Source: Microvirga sp052114605
GTDB lineage: Bacteria > Pseudomonadota > Alphaproteobacteria > Rhizobiales > Beijerinckiaceae
Length of the DNA: 64,000 bases
Direction of reading: 5' to 3'
Assembly: GCF_052114605.1 (NCBI RefSeq)
Contig: NZ_JBFRFB010000007.1
Coordinates: 1 to 64,000, forward strand
Shown here in pieces: positions 34,587 to 42,713 of this stretch (positions are counted from its first letter, which is position 1; each line of letters begins with the position of its first letter). The notes beneath the pieces are model-generated. The model did not search any database. It worked only from the letters and a program-made list of their open reading frames with translations, and had not been told where the DNA came from. The position numbers were made by a program, and so were the translations under genes.

Positions 34587-35039
34587 TCACAACCGCATGA
34601 GAATGGCGCCGGCAACGATCATGGCCACAAGCAGATCGGTGATCATCGCCATAGTCTCGGTGGAATTGCGATCCTTGTTCGCGATGTGCTTGAGGCCCGC
34701 GAGACCGAGATAAACGACACCCGTCAGCCCGGCTGGAACAACCCAGCTCGGAAATGCGAGCGACAACGCGGCAATCGAACCCATCGAGAGATTGCCGAAG
34801 CCGATCTCGATGACGAGCTTCTCAGCAGTGGGATCACCGATCTTGAAGATCGCTTTCGCCGTGAATGACGGCCGCAGAACCTGACGCAGCCCGGCCGCGA
34901 ACAACCTCACACCTACGGCCCAGAACACAAACCATTTCGCAATGATTTCAGGAGTGATGGAGCTGCCCAGCAGGGATTCGGCAATGATCGAGGCCAGTGG
35001 CAAGACAATCGTCAGCCCGATGACAATGACCGGATACAT
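34587..35039 (-). CDS. Four-helix membrane protein (DUF6790-like)
   Basis: The 150-residue product has four membrane helices and the charged stretch FKIGDPTAEKLVIEIGFGNLS between helices 2 and 3, which reminds me of the DUF6790 family. No function is known. It converges on the Crp/Fnr gene with a 26-bp gap. The start at 35039 is preceded by GGGAGAGG on the minus strand. Confidence 0.65.
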   Translation of the reverse strand: MYPVIVIGLTIVLPLASIIAESLLGSSITPEIIAKWFVFWAVGVRLFAAGLRQVLRPSFTAKAIFKIGDPTAEKLVIEIGFGNLSMGSIAALSLAFPSWVVPAGLTGVVYLGLAGLKHIANKDRNSTETMAMITDLLVAMIVAGAILMRL

Positions 35040-35729
35040 TCATAGCCTCTCCCTCGGATCGCCCTGACGACGCAGTTTCAGTCCCTTGAAACGATAATCG
35101 CCACTTCGGGAAACTGCAACGCTTGCGCGAATAGCTTCGCCTGAATGCAACCGAAGATCCGGCTACATTTCCTTCATCATCAATGTCTTAGAGACAGCTT
35201 GAGCTGAAATCCGGCATTCCTTGCAAGGGTTTGCAATGTAGACTTGTCTCTAGGGCGCCGATTTCCTTAAGGGCAACACTCCTGCGGCGACAGAAGGAAC
35301 CCATCAATACAAGCTGCAGGGGACAGACCACGCCGTTTGCGTGACGAGATAAATTCTTATGTGGATGCCGATCGATGATCCAGGCGCAGGATATCCCACC
35401 ATAAGCTGCTCGAACCACGCGGAACGTAGACGAGCCCACATAAGGGTTTCCCAAGGCACCAATGGGACCACGAACTCGGGCTGCACGGTTTCATGCGTAG
35501 ACTTCTCGGTATCGTGTAGGCCGGCGATAAGTGGAAGTAGATTGAGTCAGTCTCTTGAATCGGCTGCGGAGCCAGCCTATTGTCCCCGACATCGAAACTG
35601 GCCGACGACTGAGCTGCTGCGCCTTATCGTGCACCTGCACGGGCGATCTCCCCAAGTATCGATACACTTTGAGCCAAGGTATCACTGCACCTTGGCTTCA
35701 TCTTATCATAACAGGGAAAGGAACTCGTT
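35040..35729. other. Intergenic region upstream of the first cold-shock gene
   Basis: About 690 bp with no supportable gene. Cold-shock genes often have long structured 5' UTRs, so part of it may be transcribed. No clear promoter or RNA family was recognised. Confidence 0.5.
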
Positions 35730-35939
35730 ATGGCGACAGGCACAGTGAAATGGTACAACGAAACAAAGGGCTATGGCTTCATTCAGCCGGATAACGGCGG
35801 CAAGGACATCTTCGTCCACGCATCCGCTTTGGAGCGCGCCGGCCTGCGTGGCTTGGTTGAAGGTCAGAAGATTTCCTATGAGGTCGAATCCGACCGCCGC
35901 ACCGGCAAGGAATCCGCTGGAAACCTGAAAACGGCTTAA
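35730..35939 (+). CDS. Cold-shock protein (CspA family)
   Basis: The 69-residue product is a single OB fold with RNP1 KGYGFIQPD (about residues 13-21) and RNP2 DIFVHASAL (about 26-34). It should bind single-stranded RNA and melt structure in the cytosol. The Shine-Dalgarno is GGGAAAGGAA. A second, similar gene lies 680 bp downstream, and both have their own terminators, so they are independent units. Confidence 0.95.
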   Translation: MATGTVKWYNETKGYGFIQPDNGGKDIFVHASALERAGLRGLVEGQKISYEVESDRRTGKESAGNLKTA

Positions 35940-35968
35940 TTCGGCCTTTAACCGCCAATTTTGCAACA

Positions 35969-36004
35969 GAGGTCGCCTCATCCGAGGCGGCCTCTGCGCT
36001 TTTT
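35969..36004 (+). terminator. Terminator of the first cold-shock gene
   Basis: GAGGTCGCCTC and GAGGCGGCCTC form a long stem with an ATCC loop (35969-35994), followed by TGCGCTTTTTT. Confidence 0.9.
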
Positions 36005-36050
36005 TGCCGACACTACATTCCGGTATCGAGCCGGAAAAGGAACACAAACA

Positions 36051-36278
36051 TTGGCCCGCAAGAAGTCAAAGCCAGTTGAGAGCGGCTATGCCCTCTTCGA
36101 CATTCTCTACGAGGATGGCTCCCGCAGCTCGAACCGGCGCGTTCCACGTACGCTTCTCGGCGGGCTTGACGGCGATGAGCCCGCTCGGAAAACCATCGAG
36201 GAGCAGGACAATGCTATTGCCGAGAAAGCCGGCCGCCCGCGCATCCCGATCAAGAAGATTACGCGCTCACCCGTCTAG
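36051..36278 (+). CDS. Conserved small basic protein, unknown function
   Basis: The 75-residue product reads ARKKSKPVESGYALFD, then LYEDGSRSSNRRVPRTLLGGLDGDEPA, and ends with a basic tail (RPRIPIKKITRS). I believe this pattern recurs in Methylobacteriaceae. The start is a TTG at 36051 preceded by AAAGGAAC; no ATG fits. The Arg-Lys-rich ends and acidic middle suggest a nucleic-acid or ribosome-associated role, which is inference from composition and position between two cold-shock genes. Confidence 0.7.
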   Translation: MARKKSKPVESGYALFDILYEDGSRSSNRRVPRTLLGGLDGDEPARKTIEEQDNAIAEKAGRPRIPIKKITRSPV

Positions 36279-36622
36279 CGTGGATGAGTCTCTCCACAGT
36301 AATATCTTCCTGCAATCATGGTCATTACCGCTATGCTGGACTGAATTTCAGCGGCCCTCAGAAATTTTCTTGGCACCAGAACAGAGTAAATTTTACTAGC
36401 CACCTCGTGGTCTTTGGCCGTTTTCAGGTGCCCCTCTTGTAAAATTCTGAATTTTCTCTATATATCTATTATCGACTTTGGCCGGACAATCGGGCCGTTT
36501 CGCTGTTGGTACTGCCAGGCGCACGTTCGGACTCTCTCCAAACCATCGACGAACCGAGTTGAGGTCACGCTCTGCGGGCCTTTGCTCACGTGCATCTGCA
36601 TCGACCGCAAAAGGGTACTCCC
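36279..36622. other. Intergenic region upstream of the second cold-shock gene
   Basis: About 340 bp containing an AT-rich stretch (36430-36475) suited to a promoter. A short open frame at 36414-36626 has two CxxC pairs but no ribosome binding site. Otherwise nothing recognised. Confidence 0.5.
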
Positions 36623-36832
36623 ATGATCATGGGCACCGTGAAATTCTATAACGACATGAAGGGCTTCGGCTTCATCCAGCCTGACGACGGAAGCAAGGAC
36701 GTGTTCGTCCATGCGACCGCCCTGGAGCGCTCCGGCATGCGCGACTTGGTCGAAGGCCAGAAGGTCTTTTTCGATACGGCCGAGGATCGCCGCTCCGGCA
36801 AGACCGCTGTCAACAATATCCAAAAGGCCTGA
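36623..36832 (+). CDS. Cold-shock protein (CspA family), second copy
   Basis: The 69-residue OB-fold protein has RNP1 KGFGFIQPD and RNP2 DVFVHATAL. It is about 60% identical by eye to the copy at 35730 (shared tail pattern DRR-GK-A-N). Two start codons, ATG 36623 and ATG 36629, are possible; the Shine-Dalgarno AAAAGGGT favours 36623. Confidence 0.95.
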   Translation: MIMGTVKFYNDMKGFGFIQPDDGSKDVFVHATALERSGMRDLVEGQKVFFDTAEDRRSGKTAVNNIQKA

Positions 36833-36866
36833 GGGTGATTGGGCGCACATCATAAGCGCCGTCACG

Positions 36867-36898
36867 AAGCCGCTCCCGGGTGGAGCGGCTTTTTCTTT
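36867..36898 (+). terminator. Terminator of the second cold-shock gene
   Basis: AGCCGCTCC and GGAGCGGCT pair (36868-36890) with a loop around CGGGT, followed by TTTTCTTT. Confidence 0.9.
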
Positions 36899-36938
36899 GG
36901 GAAACTCTACTATTCGATAGTCGCCAAGTGAGGAAGTG

Positions 36939-37139
36939 ATGAACACGTTTCGAAGAGCTGCGCCTGCCAAATCGGTCATGTTCATGGTGAGCTATGACGA
37001 TGGTCGCACGGCCTATCTGTGGATCGACAATCTTGCACAGGCAGGCGACACGCGGGCCGTTGGCTTGGTTGCGCGGGCCCAGCAAGAGCAAGGATCGCTG
37101 CCGGAAGGCACCATCACCAGCATCCGGCGCGTCCGGTAG
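36939..37139 (+). CDS. Small conserved protein, unknown function
   Basis: The 66-residue product has a basic N-terminus (MNTFRRAAPAKSVM) and a beta-rich core with VSYDDGRTAYLWIDNLA and a final SIRRVR. ATG 36939 follows GAGGAAG. No family is recognised. It starts the run of five small genes that continues to 38703, spaced 40-290 bp apart on the same strand. Confidence 0.6.
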   Translation: MNTFRRAAPAKSVMFMVSYDDGRTAYLWIDNLAQAGDTRAVGLVARAQQEQGSLPEGTITSIRRVR

Positions 37140-37179
37140 ATGGTGGCCTGAGTCAGATAACGTAGACGAGTTAAGGTCA

Positions 37180-37536
37180 ATGAGTGGAATGAAGCAGAAA
37201 GATTTTGGAGAACGGCTGAACGCCGCCAGGGACGCGAAGCAGGCGATGGTCGCAAAGTTCCGTCAGCAGCCCGGCCCTGATGACCCTGCGGTTGCGGAAC
37301 GGCGGGCCGCTCGGGTTGCCATGAGCGAAGCGCGGGATACCCGCCTTACCGAGAGGAAAGCTCAGCGCCTTGCAGATAACGCCCGCATGGCCGCAGAGAG
37401 TGAGGCTCTTGCGGCAGAACAAGCCGAGCAGGAAGTACGCGCAACCGCCCAAAAGGCGGAAGACGACATCAGGTTGGAGGCCGAGCGCAAGGCTGCCCGT
37501 GATGCTCGCTATGCGGCCCGCAAAGCACGAAAGTAG
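37180..37536 (+). CDS. DUF6481-like highly charged helical protein
   Basis: The 118-residue product starts MSGMKQKDFGERLNAARDAKQ, contains RQQPGPDDPAVAERRAAR and ends in a long Ala/Glu/Arg/Lys-rich helix (coiled-coil-like, about residues 45-118, last residues AARDARYAARKARK). I recognise this as the DUF6481 type common in Rhizobiales; function unknown. ATG 37180 follows AAGG. Its context with cold-shock and ribosomal genes suggests a ribosome- or RNA-linked role, which is inference. Confidence 0.78.
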   Translation: MSGMKQKDFGERLNAARDAKQAMVAKFRQQPGPDDPAVAERRAARVAMSEARDTRLTERKAQRLADNARMAAESEALAAEQAEQEVRATAQKAEDDIRLEAERKAARDARYAARKARK

Positions 37537-37605
37537 TGACCCCTACCGATCACGTCCCGGCGCTTGCGCCGAGTTCAGTTCACTCAGCAGCAAGGAGATC
37601 GACCG

Positions 37606-37800
37606 ATGTCTCACAAGTTCAAACTCCGGCAACTGGTCCGGCTGAAGCAACCCGGGTTTTCTGACGGCCAGACGAGTTCCGCCAGCGTGTACGAAGTCAC
37701 GCGGCTTATGCCGGCCGATCAGACCGGCGAGCTTTCGTACCGAATCAAATCTGGTGCGATCGAGCGGGCTGTCCGTGAGAGCGAAATTCGTAGCACGTAG
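37606..37800 (+). CDS. Small beta-rich protein, paralogue of 38473-38703
   Basis: The 64-residue product begins MSHKFKLRQLVRLK and shares with the gene at 38473 the pattern SHK....QLV....YEVTRLMP....YRIK....ER..ES.IR. This reads like a small SH3-like or Tudor-like barrel. AAGGAG precedes ATG 37606 at a good distance. No function is known; the paired copies bracket the S21 gene. Confidence 0.75.
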   Translation: MSHKFKLRQLVRLKQPGFSDGQTSSASVYEVTRLMPADQTGELSYRIKSGAIERAVRESEIRST

Positions 37801-37877
37801 TCTTCTGAACCGTTCATTTAACTTCCATCGGAGACATGCCGCAGCGGCATTAACCCAACGAACAGAAAGGATATCCT

Positions 37878-38183
37878 TTGCAGGTTTTGGTACGCGACAA
37901 CAATGTCGATCAGGCTCTCAGAGTGCTCAAGAAGAAAATGCAGCGTGAGGGCGTCTTCCGTGAGATGAAGCAGCGCAAGGCTTACGAAAAGCCGTCTGAG
38001 CGTAAGGCGCGCGAGAAGGCGGAAGCCGTGCGGCGCAGCCGCAAGGTGGCTCGTAAGCAGGCTATTCGAGAGGGGCTGATCGCTGCCCCCAAGCCCAAGC
38101 CTCGCTTTGCCGCCGGAGCACGCCGTCCGGGAGCAGCTTCCGGCCCCGGATCCCGCCCTTCGGCGGCAGAGCCGAAGGTTTAA
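37878..38183 (+). CDS. rpsU: 30S ribosomal protein S21
   Basis: The 101-residue protein begins MQVLVRDNNVDQALRVLKKK and has the S21 basic helices (REMKQRKAYEKPSERKAREKAEA), then an extended Arg/Pro/Ala C-tail (about residues 72-101) common in alphaproteobacteria. It binds near the 3' end of 16S rRNA and aids initiation. The start is TTG 37878 with AGAAAGG upstream; no ATG is available. Many alphaproteobacteria carry more than one S21, so this may be a condition-specific copy. Confidence 0.93.
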   Translation: MQVLVRDNNVDQALRVLKKKMQREGVFREMKQRKAYEKPSERKAREKAEAVRRSRKVARKQAIREGLIAAPKPKPRFAAGARRPGAASGPGSRPSAAEPKV

Positions 38184-38472
38184 TCGGTTCCGATCTGAAG
38201 CATTGTATTGGGTCAAGCTTTGCGAGCAGCGCGCGGAGTATCGCGCGCCGCTCAGCAGGTCCTCAGCCGGAGCCTAGGCTTAAAAATTCGCCGACATTCT
38301 CGATGATGCGGCGCATTTCATCGTGCGGCTGACATGATGCGTGACGACGGCAGAATGGTGCCGTCCGGAACCATCGACAAGCCGTGCGATGCTGAGGTCG
38401 AGCATCATCGGCCAATCCGGGCTTACACAGCGCCTCGGCCGACATCGCTCAACTAATCACAGGAGGCATCTT

Positions 38473-38703
38473 TTGAGCCACAAATATTCCATCGGCCAGT
38501 TGGTCCATGCTGCCGGCACGCACTTTGCCGACCGCACAAGCGGCATTTATGAAGTCACTCGCCTGATGCCTGAGAGCAATTCTGAATTCACCTACAGGAT
38601 CAAGAACACCGCAAGCGGGACGGAACGCGCTGCCGGTGAATCGCAGATCCGCGCCGTTGATTCCGGACATGATGTCCCCTCGTCGGCAGCCTCTCACCGC
38701 TGA
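38473..38703 (+). CDS. Small beta-rich protein, paralogue of 37606-37800
   Basis: The 76-residue product (SHKYSIGQLVHAAG onward) shares YEVTRLMP, YRIK, ER and ES.IR with the gene at 37606, plus a Ser/Asp-rich tail of about 12 residues. The start is TTG 38473, five bases after AGGAGG. It overlaps in frame space with an extended plsC reading frame, which argues for the shorter plsC start. Confidence 0.75.
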   Translation: MSHKYSIGQLVHAAGTHFADRTSGIYEVTRLMPESNSEFTYRIKNTASGTERAAGESQIRAVDSGHDVPSSAASHR

Positions 38704-38725
38704 CTCCTTGGAAGGTTCATCCGCC

Positions 38726-39445
38726 GTGCAGCGCATCCGCTCGACATTCTTTGACTTTGTGCTGGCCATCTGGACGGGACTGTTTGCGCCCGTACTGGCG
38801 ATTCTCTGGCTGTGCGGTTCCCCGGAGCGGGGTGTTCGGCTGGCGTCACGATTGTGGGCCCGCGGTGTCCTCGTCAACTTGAAGTGGCTCGTTGGATTGA
38901 CCTACGCCGAGCGTGGACAACACAATATCCCTGACGGCCCCTGCCTGATCATCGCCAATCACCAGTCCACCTGGGAGACGCTCGCATTCCTGGCACTGTT
39001 CCCGGATGTGGCTATCGTCGCCAAGGAGGAGCTGCTGACGATTCCTGTCTTCTCCTACTTCCTACGCAACTCGCCGATGATCCTGATCGACCGGGAGAGC
39101 GGCTCGAAGGCTGTGCGGAAGATGGTGGAGGAGAGTCAAGCCGCGCTGGCTCAGGGTCGTTCCGTGCTGATCTTCCCTCAGGGGACTCGGAAGCCGGTCT
39201 CAGAGCCGATCGAATTCAAGCGTGGGGTCGAGTTGCTTTATACCAGGCTCGGCAGACCGGTTCTTCCTGTGGCTCTGAATTCGGGCCATTTCTGGGGACC
39301 CGGCCGGCCCTATAAGCGAGCTGGGACAATTTCGGTTTCTTATCTCGATCCGATTGCCCCAGGTCTGTCCGGGCATGAGTTCACGCACAGGGCGGAGCAA
39401 CTTCTCGAGGCGGAGAGACAATCCTCGTGGCCTCAGGCCGCTTAA
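38726..39445 (+). CDS. plsC: 1-acyl-sn-glycerol-3-phosphate acyltransferase
   Basis: The 239-residue membrane-associated enzyme makes phosphatidic acid. Acyltransferase block I is NHQSTWET (the HX4D-type site with Glu, as in several alphaproteobacterial members), block II region is NSPMILIDRESGSKA, block III is FPQGTR and block IV is VLPVALNSG. A hydrophobic N-terminal helix anchors it. The GTG at 38726 with GGAAGG upstream avoids overlap with the small gene before it; starts at 38636 or 38669 are possible but would overlap. Confidence 0.85.
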   Translation: MQRIRSTFFDFVLAIWTGLFAPVLAILWLCGSPERGVRLASRLWARGVLVNLKWLVGLTYAERGQHNIPDGPCLIIANHQSTWETLAFLALFPDVAIVAKEELLTIPVFSYFLRNSPMILIDRESGSKAVRKMVEESQAALAQGRSVLIFPQGTRKPVSEPIEFKRGVELLYTRLGRPVLPVALNSGHFWGPGRPYKRAGTISVSYLDPIAPGLSGHEFTHRAEQLLEAERQSSWPQAA

Positions 39446-39522
39446 ATCCAGCGTCCGAAAGCGGTGTCGCGCCGGGTCCATGACCCCACTTGCCGAAATG
39501 GGGCTGGCCCGGCTCGCGACTG

Positions 39523-40263
39523 TTATTGTGCGACCACCAGTTCGATGTAGGGCTCGAGGCTGCTATAGGGCAGCGTAAACTTCTCGCCCCGGAACAGCAT
39601 CGGAACATCTTGCCCGCCTGCGAAGCCGGAAGTCAGCTTGCCACGGACCGTAAAGGTCTCGCCTGCCTTCACTATGCCCCATGGCTCTTCAAGATGATCC
39701 TTGATGCCAAGCTCGTTCAACCGGGCGTCGACAGCCTGCGTCCGCTCATGGGATGGCAGATGCCTCAGGCCGCTCGCGAGATCCTCGCGCATGGTGGCAT
39801 AGGCCGGATTGCGGACTTTATAGCTAAGTTCTGCATCCTCGGTGAAACGCCATTCGGAACCCGTCACCATCTTCTGCTGCTTCGTGACAGGCTGCTTTGT
39901 GGGCTTGTCCGCCTTCTTTGCCGCCTTCGCGCGGGCAGGAGGCTCGGCATGCTGAACATCGGCGATCAGCGCCCATTTGCTCGACCACTCGACCGCCCGA
40001 TAATCGCCTTTGGTCAGGCGATCCGTAAAGTCCAAAATATCCTGATCAATGGGGCGCTTGCCGCCATTGGAGTCGAAGTAGCGCAGCCGCATATCGTCAG
40101 GAAGCAGCAGGTAGAAGTTATCGCTTTTCACGTCCACATCGAAAATGTTCGTGACCTTCACCACCTGTTCGCGTGTAGACGGAGCCTCAACACCATCACC
40201 CTTCGGGTAGACCGTTGTTCCTTTGGGGACCCGGATGTAGCCATCCACCTGAATCTGCGACAT
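39523..40263 (-). CDS. Hypothetical protein of 246 residues
   Basis: The product starts MSQIQVDGYIRVPKGTTVYPKG and looks like an N-terminal beta domain (about 1-75), a Lys/Ala/Pro-rich linker (about 108-135) and a C-terminal domain (about 140-246). No signal peptide or membrane segment is seen. Low-complexity linkers and the position next to ssrA would fit an accessory gene, but I see no phage neighbours. ATG 40263 is preferred over 40299 because it lies after a purine-rich stretch. Function unknown. Confidence 0.65.
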   Translation of the reverse strand: MSQIQVDGYIRVPKGTTVYPKGDGVEAPSTREQVVKVTNIFDVDVKSDNFYLLLPDDMRLRYFDSNGGKRPIDQDILDFTDRLTKGDYRAVEWSSKWALIADVQHAEPPARAKAAKKADKPTKQPVTKQQKMVTGSEWRFTEDAELSYKVRNPAYATMREDLASGLRHLPSHERTQAVDARLNELGIKDHLEEPWGIVKAGETFTVRGKLTSGFAGGQDVPMLFRGEKFTLPYSSLEPYIELVVAQ

Positions 40264-40325
40264 CTGTTCTTCGTCTCTCTTTCGTGGTGTTAGGATCAAC
40301 TGCTGAAATGGCAGATGGTTTGAAA

Positions 40326-40348
40326 AGGGAACGGCACCCGAAGGTGCC
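40326..40348 (-). terminator. Terminator of ssrA
   Basis: On the minus strand GGCACC (40348-40343), loop TTCG and GGTGCC (40338-40333) are followed by GTTCCCTTTTC. It directly follows the tmRNA coding piece. Confidence 0.75.
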
Positions 40349-40349
40349 G

Positions 40350-40687
40350 CTTCTGTTGCTAGGCTTTCCCGAGCCCCGGATGATTACGCCGCGAGGCGCA
40401 CTGCACCCATGTCAACGTTGTCGTTGGCATTTATGAATTTGCACTGTCGAGGCCGTAGCTCAGCCTGATCGCAGCCTAGCCTTTATCGCGCCTAGTCGAA
40501 CCCATATCGCCCCCATCACAAACACACCGAGTCAGCAGTCAGACCTCGAAGAAAGGCCAATCGCCCAAAATCCGCCTTGCGGTACATGGACAGCCGGTGT
40601 GCTTGTGGTGGAGGCGGCGGGAATCGAACCCGCGTCCTAAACGCCTATTTCACTATGCCTCTACGATCATAGTCAGGCGAACCTGAC
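40350..40687 (-). ncRNA. ssrA: Transfer-messenger RNA, circularly permuted two-piece form
   Basis: The acceptor piece comes first on the minus strand, with GGACGCGGGTTCGATTCCCG and the end CGCCTCCACCA at 40606. After about 91 nt of spacer the coding piece starts GGGGGCGATATGGGTTCGAC at 40514, whose GGGGGCG pairs with CGCCTCC through one G-U. The tag frame (40428-40384) encodes ANDNVDMGAVRLAA then TAA. This acceptor-before-coding order is the alphaproteobacterial permuted arrangement. A GTCAGG-TTCG-CCTGAC hairpin (40687-40672) marks the 5' boundary chosen here, which is approximate, as is the 3' end. Rescues stalled ribosomes with SmpB. Confidence 0.93.
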
Positions 40688-41217
40688 ACCTGCGATATAG
40701 ACATTTAAAACCACAATAGCCAGTCTTAAAGCGGACGATCGTTCGCAATGAAGCGCCCCGCTACGCCATGTGACGATACCGGCCCTTCGGATCCGCCAAT
40801 ATCCTTCTGAAGCCGCAGCCGTCTGAGCGCGCTGTCGAACCATCCAGGGAGCACCATGGTTTCCGCCGCGAGTTGCCAGCCTTTGAATAAAGCTTCGCGA
40901 CTGCGTTCCATCAGCGGATAGCGCTGTCAGAGTATGCATTATAGTTACAACAAACCGATAGTCGATCCGATGGAAACCATGTCTTATCTCATCACAGGGT
41001 CGGCTTTTGGCAGGCAGTGCCTCTCGCCTCTGCTGCAGTGCAAAAGAATTGAGGCTGCGAAGAAGAAGAAGCCACTGAGATATACGTGAAAGCGCGGTTA
41101 GGCGATTTAGCCTCTTATCTCTCCCACCTTCTCCTTGCTTAGGCTCAACTCATACGCATACATTGCGACTGCACATCATAAGAAGAAAACTGTAATCTTA
41201 TAGTTCTGGGAACGCTC
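40688..41217. other. Intergenic region between ssrA and the hydantoinase gene
   Basis: About 530 bp. It must hold the ssrA promoter (minus) and the promoter of the catabolic genes (plus). No gene is supportable. The end nearest the hydantoinase is comparatively AT-rich. Confidence 0.5.
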
Positions 41218-42678
41218 TTGGCTGAGTACGATCTGGTCCTTAAAGGCGGTCGCGTCGCGACTACCGAAGGTGTCTCGACGATGGATGTGGCGATAGAGGG
41301 CGGCGTGATTGCTGCACTCGGCCGTAACCTTCAGGCACGCCGAACCATCGATGCGGCTGGCAAGCTCGTTCTTCCAGGCGGCGTGGATGCTCACTGCCAT
41401 ATCGAGCAGCTCTCCGGCGGTGGATTGATGAATGCCGATACGTTCGAAACGGCAACCCGCTCCGCCGCTTTCGGCGGAACCACCACCGTCATTTCTTTCG
41501 CCGCGCAACATCGCGGAGACAGGTTACGCGATGTGGTCGAGAATTACGCGCGGCTTGCCCAGGCTGGCGCCATCACGGATTATGCTTTCCATCTCTGGAT
41601 TTCAGATCCGACACCTGAAACGCTGCAGCAGGATCTCCCCCGGCTGATCGATGCCGGCCATCGGTCGATCAAGATATTCATGACCTATGATCGCGTGCGC
41701 CTACTTGATGAGCAGGTCCTGGACGTGATGATGGTGGCTCGCGAGCATGGTGCTCTCGTCTGCGCTCACGCAGAGAACCACGGCATGATCAAGTGGATGG
41801 CCGACAGGCTTGTTTCACGGGGTTATAGCGAGCCGAAATTTCACGGCGTGAGTCATCCTCGCGCATGCGAGATCGAGGCGTTCGAACGCCTCATCCGTTT
41901 CTCCCAGTTGCTGGATCAGCCGATCATGCTGTTCCACGTCTCCACAGCCGAGGGCGCAGCCGTCATTCGTCGCGCGCGCGGTGAGGGCATCAAGGTCTTT
42001 GCAGAGACCTGTCCGCAATACCTGTTTCTGACCGCGCAGGATCTGGACCGGCCTGGCCTCGAAGGCGCGAAATGGATGTGCAGCCCTCCCCCACGCGCGG
42101 TATCGGATCAGGAAGCACTGTGGCGGGCACTTGATTTGGGAGACCTTCAGATCGTCTCCTCGGACCATGCCCCATACCGGTTCGATGAGAGCGGCAAGCT
42201 CGCCGCTGGATCGAATGCGAATTTCAAGCAGATTGCGAACGGGCTCCCCGGGCTCGAAACGCGCCTGCCTCTGCTCTTCGATGCCATGGTGAGCCGGGGA
42301 CGCTCGAACCTCGAAAAGTTCGTGGAGCTGATGGCCACGGCTCCGGCGAGGATATACGGCCTCCATCCCCGAAAGGGCGCCGTTGCGGTCGGCGCCGATG
42401 CCGACATCGCGATCTGGAATCCCGATCGGGAGGTGACGCTCACCGATGATGGGCTGCACGACAATGTCGGCTACAATCCCTTCGCTGGAACAAAACTGAG
42501 AGGCTGGCCGGAAACCGTCCTGCGCCGTGGCGAGACGCTCGTTTCCGACGGAATGCTTCATGCCGCTCCGGGATCGGGACGCCTGCAATTGCGGGATTGC
42601 TCGGCATCCATGCGGCCCACCGGGACGCTGAGTCCCGAATTCGATCCTCAAACCAATTTCGGCGCCAAGCTTTTATGA
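41218..42678 (+). CDS. Dihydropyrimidinase / D-hydantoinase family hydrolase
   Basis: The 486-residue enzyme has the cyclic-amidohydrolase metal centre: His59 and His61 (DAHCHIE), carbamylated Lys152 (SIKIFMTYD), His184 (CAHAEN), His240 (LFHVSTAEG) and Asp316 (SSDHAPY). It should open a cyclic ureide ring (hydantoin or dihydropyrimidine) to an N-carbamyl amino acid. The start is a TTG at 41218, since the first in-frame ATG would remove the first beta strand. It heads the catabolic run, 35 bp before an Atz/Trz amidohydrolase. Allantoinase and phenylhydantoinase are alternatives. No N-carbamoylase of the usual type is seen nearby. Confidence 0.87.
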   Translation: MAEYDLVLKGGRVATTEGVSTMDVAIEGGVIAALGRNLQARRTIDAAGKLVLPGGVDAHCHIEQLSGGGLMNADTFETATRSAAFGGTTTVISFAAQHRGDRLRDVVENYARLAQAGAITDYAFHLWISDPTPETLQQDLPRLIDAGHRSIKIFMTYDRVRLLDEQVLDVMMVAREHGALVCAHAENHGMIKWMADRLVSRGYSEPKFHGVSHPRACEIEAFERLIRFSQLLDQPIMLFHVSTAEGAAVIRRARGEGIKVFAETCPQYLFLTAQDLDRPGLEGAKWMCSPPPRAVSDQEALWRALDLGDLQIVSSDHAPYRFDESGKLAAGSNANFKQIANGLPGLETRLPLLFDAMVSRGRSNLEKFVELMATAPARIYGLHPRKGAVAVGADADIAIWNPDREVTLTDDGLHDNVGYNPFAGTKLRGWPETVLRRGETLVSDGMLHAAPGSGRLQLRDCSASMRPTGTLSPEFDPQTNFGAKLL

Positions 42679-42713
42679 GCAACGCCTCCCATCTCTCACC
42701 GGCTCGGTAAATC

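Noticed and set aside
35359..35748. 129-residue frame running into the first cold-shock gene
   Set aside because: No ribosome binding site, irregular composition, and overlaps the cold-shock start in another frame.
36414..36626. 70-residue frame with two CxxC pairs before the second cold-shock gene
   Set aside because: TTG start without ribosome binding site and an end overlapping the cold-shock start; the zinc-ribbon look is suggestive but probably chance.
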